From: Dyella_A sp050749815
GTDB taxonomy: Bacteria; Pseudomonadota; Gammaproteobacteria; Xanthomonadales; Rhodanobacteraceae
Assembly: GCF_050749815.1 (NCBI RefSeq)
Contig: NZ_CP192735.1
Coordinates: 1,674,001-1,738,000, forward strand
Length of the DNA: 64,000 nt
Direction: 5' to 3'
Part shown: positions 24,863 through 33,896 of the stretch, one piece after another
Layout of the letters: the number at the start of each line of letters is the position of its first letter
Numbering within the stretch: the stretch's first letter is position 1
Notes under the pieces: generated by a model
Database searches by the model: none
Seen by the model: only the letters and a program-made list of their open reading frames with translations
What the model was told of the DNA's origin: nothing
Made by a program: the position numbers and the translations under genes

Positions 24863-26425
24863 TCAACGGCCCAGGTCGTGCAGGAAGCGCTGGGTGTATT
24901 CCAGCGAGGTGGTGCCGTCGATCGAGTTGCACACCGGCGAGGCGTAGCCGGTACTGCCGCCGGCGCACGGCGTGTCGCGATCCAGCGACCAGAAGTGCAC
25001 GCCCACCAGGCCCGCGTTCACCGCATAGGCGGTGACGGTATCGACGTTGGCCGCGGTGAAGGTTTCGCTGGTGACGTCGTTGAGGCCAATCATCGGGGTG
25101 AGCTCGATGTGGCTGGCCGGTACGCCATAGGTGTGCTGCAGGTTGGTCACCGCCTGGATCGCCGACTGCCCCATGTCGCACACGCCGCCGGACACCACGC
25201 ACACGCCGGCGCTGGGGCCGCCGAAGTCCATCACCATCAGGTTGATGGTGTAGTGCTGCAGCGAGGACGCCAGCACCGCGCGCACCACCATGTCGCCCAC
25301 GCTGTTGAGGCCGCCGTAGCTGCCGTCGGACGCGGCCAGCGTGGCCAGCGTGAAGGAGAAGCGCAGGTTCGGGTACAGGCCCTGCGCGTAGACCGCGCCG
25401 GCGACGAGGTTGTTGATCTGGGTCTGGGTCTGGCCGCCCTCTATGTCGAAGTCCACGCCCACCAGATGCGCGCTGTTGTAGCGGCTGATGAACTGCGCCA
25501 TGCCCGCCGTCGAGCCGCAGGTAAAGCTGCCTGCCTGGCCTCCGGTGGATACCACGTAGTTCACCCCCGCATCGGCCAGCGCCTGCACGTTGGCGCTGGC
25601 GAAGTTCGCGCCGGGAATGCCGCCCCAGCTTTCGCTGCCGCACTCGCCCGAGGCGAACGCCAGGGTGATCGCGCCGAGGTTGGGCACGTAGTTCGACACC
25701 AGACTGTTGCTGCCCACCACCGGAATCGGCGAGCCGGTGGCGGCCGCGGTGCGCATGGTGTTGGTGTTCCAGTCCATGTTGATGGTGACGTCCTTGTACG
25801 GACTGAACAGCAGGCTGTCCGGCGCTGGCGGCGGATTACCCGTACCACCGCCGCCGGTGCCACCGCCGCCCGTGCCACCGCCACCCGTGCCCGAACCATC
25901 GCAGCTGCCCTGGGCCGTCCACGGCTGCGCCGAACCGGTGGGGCCGTTGTGGGTGGCCGGATCGTCGCCTTGGGTCCACCAGTTGGCCACGTAGTTCACA
26001 CCGTTCTCGCTGGCCGTCTGCCCGCCCGTGTAGACCGTGCCGGCGCTCCAGGCAACCGCGCAGCTGGAGCCGGAACCGCCGCCCGAACCACCGCCTCCGG
26101 TGCCACCGCCGCTGCCGCCACCGGAGCCGCCGCAAGCGCCCTGCGACGTCCACGGCTGACCCGAGCCGGTGGGGCCGCTGTGGGTCGCCGGGTCATCGCC
26201 CTGGGTCCACCAGTTGGCCAGATAATTGACGCCGTTCTCACTGGCCACGGCGCCGCCGGAGTACGCCGTTCCGGCGCTCCACGCGGCCGCGCAGGTGGCC
26301 GCCGTCTGCGCATGCACGGTGGCCGGCACGGCCGACAACAACCCGGCCGACATCACCGAGCCGCCGAGACTGCCCAGCACGCCGAGCGCCAGACGGGACC
26401 ACGAAACCGATCGCTTCACATTCAT
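24863..26425 (-). CDS. Secreted GH18 chitinase with two CBM5/12 modules
   Basis: This 520-residue protein has a signal peptide cleaved after TVHA (about residue 39) and two nearly identical chitin-binding modules (about 43-98 and 122-175), each with AWSAGT-Y-GG, NWWTQGDDP and a disulphide pair. Gly/Ser- and Gly/Thr-rich linkers (99-120 and 176-198) join them to a GH18 catalytic barrel (about 205-518). The catalytic DxDxE is D325FDIE329. It hydrolyses chitin outside the cell. Two palindromes resembling the LacI-type NagR box lie upstream (26577 and 26768). No other chitin-utilisation genes are in the window. Confidence 0.95.
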   Translation of the reverse strand: MNVKRSVSWSRLALGVLGSLGGSVMSAGLLSAVPATVHAQTAATCAAAWSAGTAYSGGAVASENGVNYLANWWTQGDDPATHSGPTGSGQPWTSQGACGGSGGGSGGGTGGGGSGGGSGSSCAVAWSAGTVYTGGQTASENGVNYVANWWTQGDDPATHNGPTGSAQPWTAQGSCDGSGTGGGGTGGGGTGGGGTGNPPPAPDSLLFSPYKDVTINMDWNTNTMRTAAATGSPIPVVGSNSLVSNYVPNLGAITLAFASGECGSESWGGIPGANFASANVQALADAGVNYVVSTGGQAGSFTCGSTAGMAQFISRYNSAHLVGVDFDIEGGQTQTQINNLVAGAVYAQGLYPNLRFSFTLATLAASDGSYGGLNSVGDMVVRAVLASSLQHYTINLMVMDFGGPSAGVCVVSGGVCDMGQSAIQAVTNLQHTYGVPASHIELTPMIGLNDVTSETFTAANVDTVTAYAVNAGLVGVHFWSLDRDTPCAGGSTGYASPVCNSIDGTTSLEYTQRFLHDLGR

Positions 26426-26576
26426 TGGGACGTTCTCCTGATGGATACATCGCTACGGGTGGTTGTCGGGCGTTGTCGCGGCCGCGTCCTGTCGGCCGGT
26501 GGGGATGACGTCGCCGGTGCATCCCTGCAGCTACCGCTTATGGATACCGCCAAGCGTCCATTGGTAAGCCTTTGAT

Positions 26577-26588
26577 GACAACGTTGTC
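26577..26588. promoter_or_regulatory. Operator-like palindrome GACAACGTTGTC, copy 1
   Basis: A perfect 12-bp palindrome inside TGATGACAACGTTGTCTATG. With a central CG and TGACA/TGTCA-like arms it has the form of a LacI-family site and resembles the NagR box that I recall from Shewanella (AATGACA-CG-TGTCATT type). It is 152 bp upstream of the chitinase start. Confidence 0.55.
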
Positions 26589-26767
26589 TATGCGAATTTT
26601 TCCAAACTGTGACGGGTCGCCTGATTGGTGCGACCGCACATAAAGGCCTAATAGAAATGGACTTGGACAAAGAGCATGCCGGTGGACGGTGATCTCTCGT
26701 GCGGTCGCCCCGCGTGCCAGGGGCGGCTCACTACGCGCCCTGCCAGATGCACTTCAGCGCATTGATT

Positions 26768-26779
26768 GACAACGATGTC
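26768..26779. promoter_or_regulatory. Operator-like palindrome GACAACGATGTC, copy 2
   Basis: One mismatch from copy 1, 191 bp away, in the context TTGACAACGATGTCTACA. It lies nearer to tspO than to the chitinase, so it could be a second half of a looping operator or a site for the other promoter. Confidence 0.45.
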
Positions 26780-26876
26780 TACAGGTATCGCCCTGATCGA
26801 GTCATTCACGCGGCGGCGCTTGTGACCACCCCGCCTCACCGCTAGCCTCGACCGCCTTCATGCGACGGAGCGACCG

Positions 26877-27335
26877 ATGCGCCAGTGGATGTCACTCGTG
26901 GGATTCGTGCTGCTGGCGTTCGTCGCCGGCTTCGTGGGCAGCCGGTTCCTGCCCGGCGACTGGTACGCGGGGCTGGCCAAGCCTTCGTTCAATCCGCCCA
27001 ACAGCGTGTTCGCGCCCGTGTGGAGCGTGCTCTACCTGCTGATGGGCATCGCCGCCTGGCGCGCGTGGCGCCAGCGCGGCATCGATGCAGCTACCGGGCT
27101 ATGGCTGGCGCAACTGGCGTTCAACGCCGCGTGGTCGTGGCTGTTCTTCGGACGGCACCTGCTCGCGGTGGCGCTGGTGGAGATCGTGGTGCTGCTCGCA
27201 CTCATCGTGGCGACCACCGTGGCGTTCTTCCGCCGCGATCGCGCCGCCGGCTGGCTGATGGTGCCGTACGTCGCGTGGGTGAGCTTCGCCACCTTGCTCA
27301 ACGCGGCGCTGTGGCAGCTCAATCCGGCTGCGTGA
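26877..27335 (+). CDS. tspO: TspO/MBR family membrane protein
   Basis: This 152-residue protein has five transmembrane helices. Conserved family residues are visible: GSRFLPGDWYAGLAKPSFNPPNSVFAPVWS (the W-Y-L-KP-F-PP-PVW pattern) and the AWSWLFFG segment in the third/fourth helix. TspO binds tetrapyrroles such as protoporphyrin IX and cholesterol-like ligands and is involved in stress and tetrapyrrole handling. The length is normal. Its 3' end overlaps the convergent gene by 17 bp. Confidence 0.92.
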   Translation: MRQWMSLVGFVLLAFVAGFVGSRFLPGDWYAGLAKPSFNPPNSVFAPVWSVLYLLMGIAAWRAWRQRGIDAATGLWLAQLAFNAAWSWLFFGRHLLAVALVEIVVLLALIVATTVAFFRRDRAAGWLMVPYVAWVSFATLLNAALWQLNPAA

Positions 27336-28065
27336 GGGCCGACGAGAGCAGCGCCGCGGTATCGAGCAGGCGGAGCCCCGCCGCTTCGGCAAGGTGCTGG
27401 CGCAACCAGTAACCGTGCTCCACGCCCACCGTGACCACGATGCGCTGCCCCGGGTGATCGGCGGCCGCCTGCTTGATCACGGTGAGAAAGTGCCGGTTCC
27501 AGCGCTCCCAACCTTCGCGCTCGCCGGCACCGATCGCCGCCTGCTGGAAGGCGTGCTTCGCGCGCAGCATGTCGTCGGTGGTGGCGTCATTCACCGCCGC
27601 GGCATCGCGCCAGTGGGTTTTCAGCGCGGCATAGGTGGCGTCCGAGTAGGCAGCCAGCGCAGCAACCGCCGCCCCACCGGAGGCCTGGAAGGCCGCGTTG
27701 GCCTGCACATACGGGCGCAGGATCGCGCCGTACTCGGGCTCGGACGGCTCCATCGCCACCACCGTGTAGTGTCCGCGCGCCAGCAGCGGGTAGATCATCT
27801 TCGGGTATTCCTGCTTGGTCTGTTCGGGCGCGCGGGCAGCAAGCTTGTCGGCGCGCACCTCCAGGCACAGCACATCCGGATGCAGCTGCTCGATCACCTG
27901 GCGCAGGCGGTCGAACGAATAGCCCGGCACCTGGGCGTGCATCTGGTGCAAGGTGGCCAGCACCACCACCTCGGCCGGGCGCGACTTGGCGCCGGTCGCC
28001 CCGGCGACACCGGTAAAACCCAACAGGACGGTGCAGACCGTCGACAGCCAGTGCCTGTGACGCAT
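27319..28065 (-). CDS. Exported hypothetical protein, possibly TraB/DUF5694-like
   Basis: This 248-residue protein starts at an ATG with a GAGGGA ribosome-binding site and has a signal peptide (about 1-24, ending GVAGA). The mature part begins VVVLATLHQMHAQVPGYSFDR, has LHPDVLCLEVRADKL, and ends with IVVTVGVEHGYWLRQHL. The LHxxH / E-x-R / GxEH(G) pattern recalls the TraB/GumN/DUF5694 type of putative metal-binding hydrolases. That similarity is by eye only. It lies between tspO and the GH3 gene with no clear operon partner. Confidence 0.7.
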   Translation of the reverse strand: MRHRHWLSTVCTVLLGFTGVAGATGAKSRPAEVVVLATLHQMHAQVPGYSFDRLRQVIEQLHPDVLCLEVRADKLAARAPEQTKQEYPKMIYPLLARGHYTVVAMEPSEPEYGAILRPYVQANAAFQASGGAAVAALAAYSDATYAALKTHWRDAAAVNDATTDDMLRAKHAFQQAAIGAGEREGWERWNRHFLTVIKQAAADHPGQRIVVTVGVEHGYWLRQHLAEAAGLRLLDTAALLSSALTQPD

Positions 28066-28234
28066 GGCAAATCCCTCAAGTGAACGTGCGCGGCAATCTA
28101 GCCGCGCCACCGGATGTCACTGAAGTGCCGAAGGATGGGCCAAGACGATCGGCACCGCCGCTACCGCCGGGGGCGCCTATACCGCATCCATGGCGGATGC
28201 CGCGAGCGACGGCATCCACCATTCGGGTCGCGGA

Positions 28235-30619
28235 TTACGGCACCACGTCGAAGTCGGCCTGGCCGCTGGCCAGCGAGCTGCCGCCGACCCACACGGTGTA
28301 GTGCGTGGGCTCGACCACCGGCTGGCTCTTCACGTTGTAGAACGAGAGTTCTGGGAAACCGAGCTGGAAGGTCACCTGCCTCGACTCGCCCGCCTTCAGC
28401 GTCACCCGCTGGAAGCCCTGCAGGCTGCGCACCGACTGCTCCACGCTGGCGCCGAGGTTGCGCACATACAGCTGCACCACCTCGGTGCCGGCGCGCTTTC
28501 CGGTGTTCTTCACCGTGGCGGTGACGGTCACCAAACTCTTGGCATCGGCGCGATTGGCCTCGGCCAGCGGCACCTGCTTGCGCGACACCGCGACATCCGA
28601 GTAGCCGAACGTGGTGTAGCTGAGGCCGTAGCCGAACGGATACAGCGCGTCGTTGGGCACGTCGATGTAGCGCGAGATGAAGCGCGTGTCGCCGGCCGGC
28701 GGCTTGCTCAGGTCGGCGTCACCGGCCGGACGGCCGGTCGGGAACTGGTTGTAGTACAGCGGCTCCTGGCCCACCGCGCGCGGGAAGCTCATGGTCAGCT
28801 TGCCGCTGGGAGCGACATCACCGAACAGCACATTGGCCACCGCGTTGCCGGCCTCGGTGCCGGGGAACCAGGTTTCCATGATCGCGCCCACGTGCTGGTC
28901 GGCCCAGTCGAGCACCAGCGGGCGGCCGGAGAACACCAGCAGTACCACCGGCTTGCCGGTGGCGACGATGGCTTCCAGCAGCTGCTGCTGGTTGCCCGGC
29001 AGGTCCAGGTGCGCGCGCGAACCCGCCTCGCCGCTCATGCTGGAGGACTCGCCCAGCGCCATCACCACAACATCGGCCTGCGCGGCCGCCTGTTTGGCCG
29101 CCGCGAAGCCGGCCTGCGAGTCGGTGAGCACGTCGGTGCCCTTGGCGTACAGCAGCTCGCCACCGACCTTCTTCATGCGCGCGGCCAGGCCGCCGCGCAG
29201 CGTCACCACGTCGGGCAGGTGCTGCGCGCCGCCCCAGGCGCCCTGCATCTCGCTGGCGTCGTCGGCGAGCGGGCCGATCAGGGCGAGCTTCTTCACGCCG
29301 GCGGACAGCGGCAGCACCGGCGACTGGCCGTGGCCACCGTTCTTCAGCAGCACGAACGACTCCTCGGCCGCGCGGCGCGCCAGCGGGCGGTGCGCATCCA
29401 CCGCCTGGGTCACCTCGGTGCCGCGCGCGTAGGGATGCTCGAACAGGCCCAGCGCGAACTTCACTCGCAAGACACGGCGCACGGCCTCGTCCACGGTGGC
29501 CATGGAGAGCTTGCCCTCCTTCAGCAGCTTCGGAATCTGGGTGTCGTAGAAGTGGCTCATCATGTCCACTTCCACGCCGGCCTCCAGCGCCTTCTTCGTC
29601 GCGGTGGCGGCGTCCAGCGCAATGCCGTGGTGCGTCAGTTCCATGATCGCGGTGTAGTCGCTCACTACGAAGCCGTCGAAGCCCCACTCCTTGCGCAGGA
29701 TCTCGTCCATCAAGTACGGATCGGCGGTGGCCGGCACGCCGTTGAGCGCGTTGAACGAGCTCATCATCGTGGCCGCGCCCGCTTCCACCGCGGCCTTGTA
29801 CGGCGGCAGATAGACCTGGCGCAGGCGGATGTCGGACATGTCGGTGGTGTTGTATTCGCGGCCGGCTTCGGCCGCGCCGTAGGCGGCAAAGTGCTTGACC
29901 GAGGCGGCCACGCTTTCGGGCTTGGACAGGTCGTTGCCCTGGTAGCCGCGGATGTAGGCGCGCGCCATCGCCGAGCCCAGGTAGGCATCCTCGCCCGCGC
30001 CCTCGGTGGAGCGACCCCAGCGCGCGTCGCGCGAGATGTCCACCATCGGCGAGTAGAACCACTTCACCCCGGCCGTGGTGGCTTCGCTCGCCGACATGCG
30101 CGAGACGTCCTCGACCAACTGCGGATCCCACGAGGCGGACAGGCCCAGCGGCACCGGGTAGATGGTGCGGTAGCCGTGGATGACATCGGCGCCGAACAGG
30201 ATTGGGATACCCAGCCGGCTGTGCATCGCCGCCTCCTGGAAGCGGCGGGTCTTTTCGGCGCCGATCACGTTGAGCATCGAGCCGAGCTCGCCCTTCTTCG
30301 CCAGGTCGTAGGCGTCGACGTGATCGCGGGTTTCCGGGTTCACCGCAATGGCCGCACCGGAGTCGGCCGCCGTGGGGGCGGAGGATCCCTGGTCGTTGTA
30401 CTGCATGAGCTGGCCGATCTTCTCGGCCAGGGTCATCTTCGCCAGCAGGGCGTCGACCTTGTGCTCGATCTGCGGCGAAGCCAGCTGGGCGTTGGACGGA
30501 GGGGCCTTCGCAGGCGCACCGGCCGGGGCGGCGACGGCAGTGCCGGCAACGGCCATCGCGATGGCGGCGCTCAGGAGCAGCGAACGGGGGCGCAGGCCGG
30601 ATCGGGGCTGGAAGTTCAT
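28235..30619 (-). CDS. bglX: Periplasmic beta-glucosidase, GH3 family
   Basis: This 794-residue exported enzyme has a signal peptide ending TAVAA (about residue 31). A GH3 N-terminal barrel follows (about 55-370) with KHFAAYG and the catalytic nucleophile Asp321 in VVSDY. The C-terminal alpha/beta domain (about 400-640) and a fibronectin-like domain (about 690-790) complete it. This is the same layout and length as E. coli BglX. It removes glucose from beta-linked oligosaccharides. A perfect GTAAACGTTTAC palindrome lies 62 bp upstream of the start, so a LacI-family repressor probably controls it. Confidence 0.95.
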   Translation of the reverse strand: MNFQPRSGLRPRSLLLSAAIAMAVAGTAVAAPAGAPAKAPPSNAQLASPQIEHKVDALLAKMTLAEKIGQLMQYNDQGSSAPTAADSGAAIAVNPETRDHVDAYDLAKKGELGSMLNVIGAEKTRRFQEAAMHSRLGIPILFGADVIHGYRTIYPVPLGLSASWDPQLVEDVSRMSASEATTAGVKWFYSPMVDISRDARWGRSTEGAGEDAYLGSAMARAYIRGYQGNDLSKPESVAASVKHFAAYGAAEAGREYNTTDMSDIRLRQVYLPPYKAAVEAGAATMMSSFNALNGVPATADPYLMDEILRKEWGFDGFVVSDYTAIMELTHHGIALDAATATKKALEAGVEVDMMSHFYDTQIPKLLKEGKLSMATVDEAVRRVLRVKFALGLFEHPYARGTEVTQAVDAHRPLARRAAEESFVLLKNGGHGQSPVLPLSAGVKKLALIGPLADDASEMQGAWGGAQHLPDVVTLRGGLAARMKKVGGELLYAKGTDVLTDSQAGFAAAKQAAAQADVVVMALGESSSMSGEAGSRAHLDLPGNQQQLLEAIVATGKPVVLLVFSGRPLVLDWADQHVGAIMETWFPGTEAGNAVANVLFGDVAPSGKLTMSFPRAVGQEPLYYNQFPTGRPAGDADLSKPPAGDTRFISRYIDVPNDALYPFGYGLSYTTFGYSDVAVSRKQVPLAEANRADAKSLVTVTATVKNTGKRAGTEVVQLYVRNLGASVEQSVRSLQGFQRVTLKAGESRQVTFQLGFPELSFYNVKSQPVVEPTHYTVWVGGSSLASGQADFDVVP

Positions 30620-30680
30620 CGATTCTCCGCGGGGTGGCGGGCGCCGGCAGACCGTCGCCCGAGTCAGGGACCGCGGGAAT

Positions 30681-30692
30681 GTAAACGTTTAC
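30681..30692. promoter_or_regulatory. LacI-type operator GTAAACGTTTAC upstream of bglX
   Basis: A perfect 12-bp palindrome with a central CG, the usual form of a LacI/GalR-family site, placed in the promoter region of the GH3 gene. No LacI-family regulator is encoded in the window. Confidence 0.65.
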
Positions 30693-30768
30693 GTGCCCTG
30701 CCGTAAATGCGCGGTGCAATATGCCGTGGCGACCAGGAAGGGAGAGCGGGCGCCCGGCCCGAGAGGCC

Positions 30769-31035
30769 TCAGCGCAGCTGGCTGTCTTTGCTGCCGCGCC
30801 GGTTGTACAGGCCGGCGGCGCGCTGGTCGGCGTCGATCGCCGCCTGGCAGGTTACGCACAGCCGCACGCCGGGCACGGCCTTGCGCCGCGCGGCGGGAAT
30901 CGGTGCATCACATTCTTCGCAGCGTTCCAGACCGGGGCCCTGCCGCAATTGCTGGCGCGCCCGCTGCACGGCATCGCTCACCGTCGCGTCGATCTGGTCC
31001 TGCACGGCGCCGTCGCCGGCCCAACCGGTTGCCAT
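30769..31035 (-). CDS. DksA/TraR C4-type zinc finger protein (YbiI-like)
   Basis: This 88-residue protein has an N-terminal helix (about 10-32) and a C4 zinc finger with C39EEC42 and C60VTC63 in the order CEECDAPIPAARRKAVPG. This is the short YbiI/TraR type of the DksA family, which can enter the RNA polymerase secondary channel. The frame runs much further upstream, but that part lies over the GGDEF gene; the ATG at 31035 gives the family N-terminus. Some very similar YbiI proteins have no known effect. Confidence 0.88.
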   Translation of the reverse strand: MATGWAGDGAVQDQIDATVSDAVQRARQQLRQGPGLERCEECDAPIPAARRKAVPGVRLCVTCQAAIDADQRAAGLYNRRGSKDSQLR

Positions 31036-31138
31036 GGCCTGCCTCCGTCTCGCAGCTTCCGGAACGCCTCGCGGGCGACCGGAAATCTCTGACCCTGTCA
31101 GCGCAAGATGATGTCGGACACCGCACAACTCAAGCGCG

Positions 31139-32401
31139 TCAGTCCGCGCGCAGCTCGCGTGCGCCCTGCTTGTGGGCGTACATGGCACGGTCGGCGGCGG
31201 CGTAGAGGCAGGCCTCGTCCGGGCCGTCATCCGGGTAGAACGCCACGCCGATGCTGGCGTGGACGGCGATGCGCTCGCCCTGCACCTCCAGCCCATGGCG
31301 CAAGGTGGCCTGCAGCTTCTCCACCAGGGCGGCGATTGCCTCTCGGCTGTCCGCATCGGGAAGGATGGCGGCGAATTCATCGCCACCGAGCCGGGCGAGC
31401 GTGTCGGTGCCACGCAGACGCGCTTGCAGCCGTTCGGCGGCAGCTATCAGCAGCGCGTCGCCGGTGGCGTGGCCGCGCGTATCGTTGACCTGTTTGAAGT
31501 CATCCATGTCGATTACCAGCACCGCCACCCGCCCGCGTCGCTCGCGCGCCCGCACCAGGGCCGCGTCCAGCCGCCGTGCAAACAGCCGCCGGTTCGGCAG
31601 CCCGGTGAGAGCGTCGTGCATGGCATCGTGCTTGGCTTCGCCGAGCTGCTCTTCCAGCACGGTAAAGATCATGCCGGTGGCCACCAGGAACTTGGGCAGA
31701 TTCCAGGACTCGTCGGGAATGCGCAGCCCGGGCAACCAACGATCCAGCGCATACGCCACCGGAAACACCGACGCCCACGCCACGAAGCTGGCCGTGGTGA
31801 ACAGCACGCCCAGGCTCGTGCGGGCCGCTCCACGCCAGAAGAACCAGGCCACCAGCAGGTAGTGCCAGAACAGCATCCAGATCAGCGCCTGCTCCAACGC
31901 GGCGGCCTGCACCAGCGCCGCCTGGATCGCATAGGCGGCGAGGATGGCCGCGGCCAGCGGCCAGCGTTCGCGCTGCCGCGCGTGACGGCGATCGATATGG
32001 AACAGCCACAGTGCCGCGGCGGCGGCCACCACACTCAGGGCCAGGAATGAGGTGCGGTCGGTGACGCCGCACGCCAGCAGCACCACGAACAGCACGTCCG
32101 GCGAGGCCACCAGCAGGGTCCAAGCGAACCCGGTGGCCCAACCCGAATGACGATCCTGCCCTGCCCAGATGAAGGCGACACTGGTGAGCAGCAGCATCGA
32201 CAGCGACACCGCCTCACCCGCGTCGGCCCAGGTGGTGGCGTTGAGATAGACCAGCTGCGCCGCGATGTGGACCAGGATCATCACCCAGCCCACCAGCCAA
32301 TAGCGCAACCGCGTCTGCTGGGTTCGCCGCACCAGCGAAGCGAACACCGTCACCAGCCCGCCGATGGCAAGCAGATCCGGCAGGACGGAGAGATTCATCA
32401 T
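31139..32401 (-). CDS. Membrane diguanylate cyclase
   Basis: This 420-residue protein has an N-terminal membrane part of about seven helices (residues 5-225) and a GGDEF domain (about 250-415). GGDEF is at 339-343 and RGTD upstream is a complete I-site, so it should synthesise cyclic-di-GMP and be inhibited by it. The frame continues upstream into the MFS gene; the start at 32401 (MMNLS) puts the first helix at the N-terminus. It lies behind the MFS transporter with a 128-bp gap. Confidence 0.9.
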   Translation of the reverse strand: MMNLSVLPDLLAIGGLVTVFASLVRRTQQTRLRYWLVGWVMILVHIAAQLVYLNATTWADAGEAVSLSMLLLTSVAFIWAGQDRHSGWATGFAWTLLVASPDVLFVVLLACGVTDRTSFLALSVVAAAAALWLFHIDRRHARQRERWPLAAAILAAYAIQAALVQAAALEQALIWMLFWHYLLVAWFFWRGAARTSLGVLFTTASFVAWASVFPVAYALDRWLPGLRIPDESWNLPKFLVATGMIFTVLEEQLGEAKHDAMHDALTGLPNRRLFARRLDAALVRARERRGRVAVLVIDMDDFKQVNDTRGHATGDALLIAAAERLQARLRGTDTLARLGGDEFAAILPDADSREAIAALVEKLQATLRHGLEVQGERIAVHASIGVAFYPDDGPDEACLYAAADRAMYAHKQGARELRAD

Positions 32402-32529
32402 GATTGACGTGCGCGCACGTCCGCGCCGCTGGCCGCAGTCTGGCCAGGGCACCGAAGTAGCGCAGGATGAAAAATGCTGTTCACGCAGGGATAGCGACCG
32501 GCCCGAACCAGACTTTAGTCTGCCAGGGC

Positions 32530-33816
32530 TCAGCCCTCGCCATCGGCCTGAACCCGGGGCATCGCCGCCAACGCCAGCAAGGTGAGCGCGGCCGCACCGG
32601 CCAGATAGAAGCCCACGGACGCCAGCCCATGGCGCGCCGCCAGCCAGGTCGCCAGATACGGCGCCAACGACGCGCCGAAGATGCCGGCCATGTTGAAGGC
32701 CAGCGACGCGCCGGTGTAGCGCACCGGCACCGGAAACAACCGCGCCAGCACGGTACCCAGCGGACCGTAGGTCAGCCCCATCACGCCCAGCCCGAGCGAT
32801 AGGAACACCAGCACGGCAGCCGCGCTGCCGGCGGCAAAAAGCGGCGCGAACACCAGGCCGAAGCCGAGGATGAGCACGGTCGACAGCACCATCATGAAAC
32901 GCGCGCCGTAGCGATCCGCCAGCCAGGCCGACAACGGGATGGTGGCGGCGAAGAACAGCACGCCCACCATCTGCAGCAGCAGGAACTCCTCGCGTGCGTA
33001 GCCGAGCCGGCTGGTGGCCCAGCTCAGGCTGAACACCGTCATCAGGTAGAACAGCACAAACGTCGCCAGTGCCACGAACGTGCCCGCGACCAGCGCGCGC
33101 GTGTGGCGTGTCACCACCACCAGCATCGGCAAGCGCACGCGCTCGTGCTTGGCCATGGCCCGCGCGAACGCCGGCGTCTCGTGCAACCGCAGGCGCATCC
33201 ACAAGCCCACGCCCACCAGCACCGCACTGGCGAGAAACGGCACGCGCCAGCCCCAGGCGAGAAAGGCGGCCTCACCGATGCCGCGTGTCAGACCCAGAAA
33301 CAACCCGGTGGAAAGGAAGAAGCCGATCGGCGCACCCAGCTGCGGAAACATGCCGTACCAGGCCCGCCGCCCCGCCGGCGCGTTCTCGATCGCCAACAGC
33401 ACCGCCCCGCCCCACTCGCCGCCCAGCCCGAGCCCCTGACCGAAGCGGCACAGCGCGAGCAGCGCCGGCGCCGCCACGCCGATGCGCGCATAGGTGGGCA
33501 GCAGGCCGATGACCACGGTGGAGAGACCCATCGTGAGCAATGCCGCCACCAGCGTGGCCTTGCGCCCGATGCGGTCGCCGAAGTGCCCGAACACGGCCGA
33601 GCCCACGGGCCGCGCGAAGAACGCCAGCGCAAACGTGGCCAACGATTGCAGCGTCGCCGAGGTGGCGTCCGACGAGGGGAAGAACAGCGCCGGAAACACC
33701 AGCACCGCCGCCGTGGCGTAGATGTAGAAATCGAAGAACTCGATGGTGGTGCCGATCAGGCTGGCAAACAGCACGCGGCGCGGGGACTGGACCGGCGCGT
33801 CTTCGGCACGGGACAT
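32530..33816 (-). CDS. MFS transporter, metabolite:H+ symporter (MHS) family
   Basis: This 428-residue inner-membrane transporter has twelve helices. The MHS hallmarks are present: IGTTIEFFDFYIYATAA in helix 1 (Asp in the membrane), GHFGDRIGRK in the 2-3 loop and GLGLGGEWGGAVLL in helix 4. Members such as ProP, KgtP and ShiA take up osmolytes, dicarboxylates or aromatic acids with protons. The substrate cannot be read from the sequence. It is monocistronic by spacing. Confidence 0.93.
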   Translation of the reverse strand: MSRAEDAPVQSPRRVLFASLIGTTIEFFDFYIYATAAVLVFPALFFPSSDATSATLQSLATFALAFFARPVGSAVFGHFGDRIGRKATLVAALLTMGLSTVVIGLLPTYARIGVAAPALLALCRFGQGLGLGGEWGGAVLLAIENAPAGRRAWYGMFPQLGAPIGFFLSTGLFLGLTRGIGEAAFLAWGWRVPFLASAVLVGVGLWMRLRLHETPAFARAMAKHERVRLPMLVVVTRHTRALVAGTFVALATFVLFYLMTVFSLSWATSRLGYAREEFLLLQMVGVLFFAATIPLSAWLADRYGARFMMVLSTVLILGFGLVFAPLFAAGSAAAVLVFLSLGLGVMGLTYGPLGTVLARLFPVPVRYTGASLAFNMAGIFGASLAPYLATWLAARHGLASVGFYLAGAAALTLLALAAMPRVQADGEG

Positions 33817-33896
33817 GCGATGACCTCGATGGGACCGATGGTCGGTCGATTCTGCCAGAGCGGCGCACCCCGCATGGCACCGCGATGGGTGGACAC

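Larger units (their letters stand above)
26426..26876. other. Divergent promoter region of chitinase and tspO
   Basis: This 451-bp spacer is more AT-rich than its surroundings, especially around 26570-26640 (gcgaatttttccaaactgtg). It holds two GACAACG(T/A)TGTC palindromes, one 152 bp from the chitinase start and one about 98 bp from the tspO start. I see no gene in it. Confidence 0.6.

Noticed and set aside
28190..30706. An 838-codon plus-strand frame over the GH3 gene
   Set aside because: No signal peptide or domain; it mirrors bglX.
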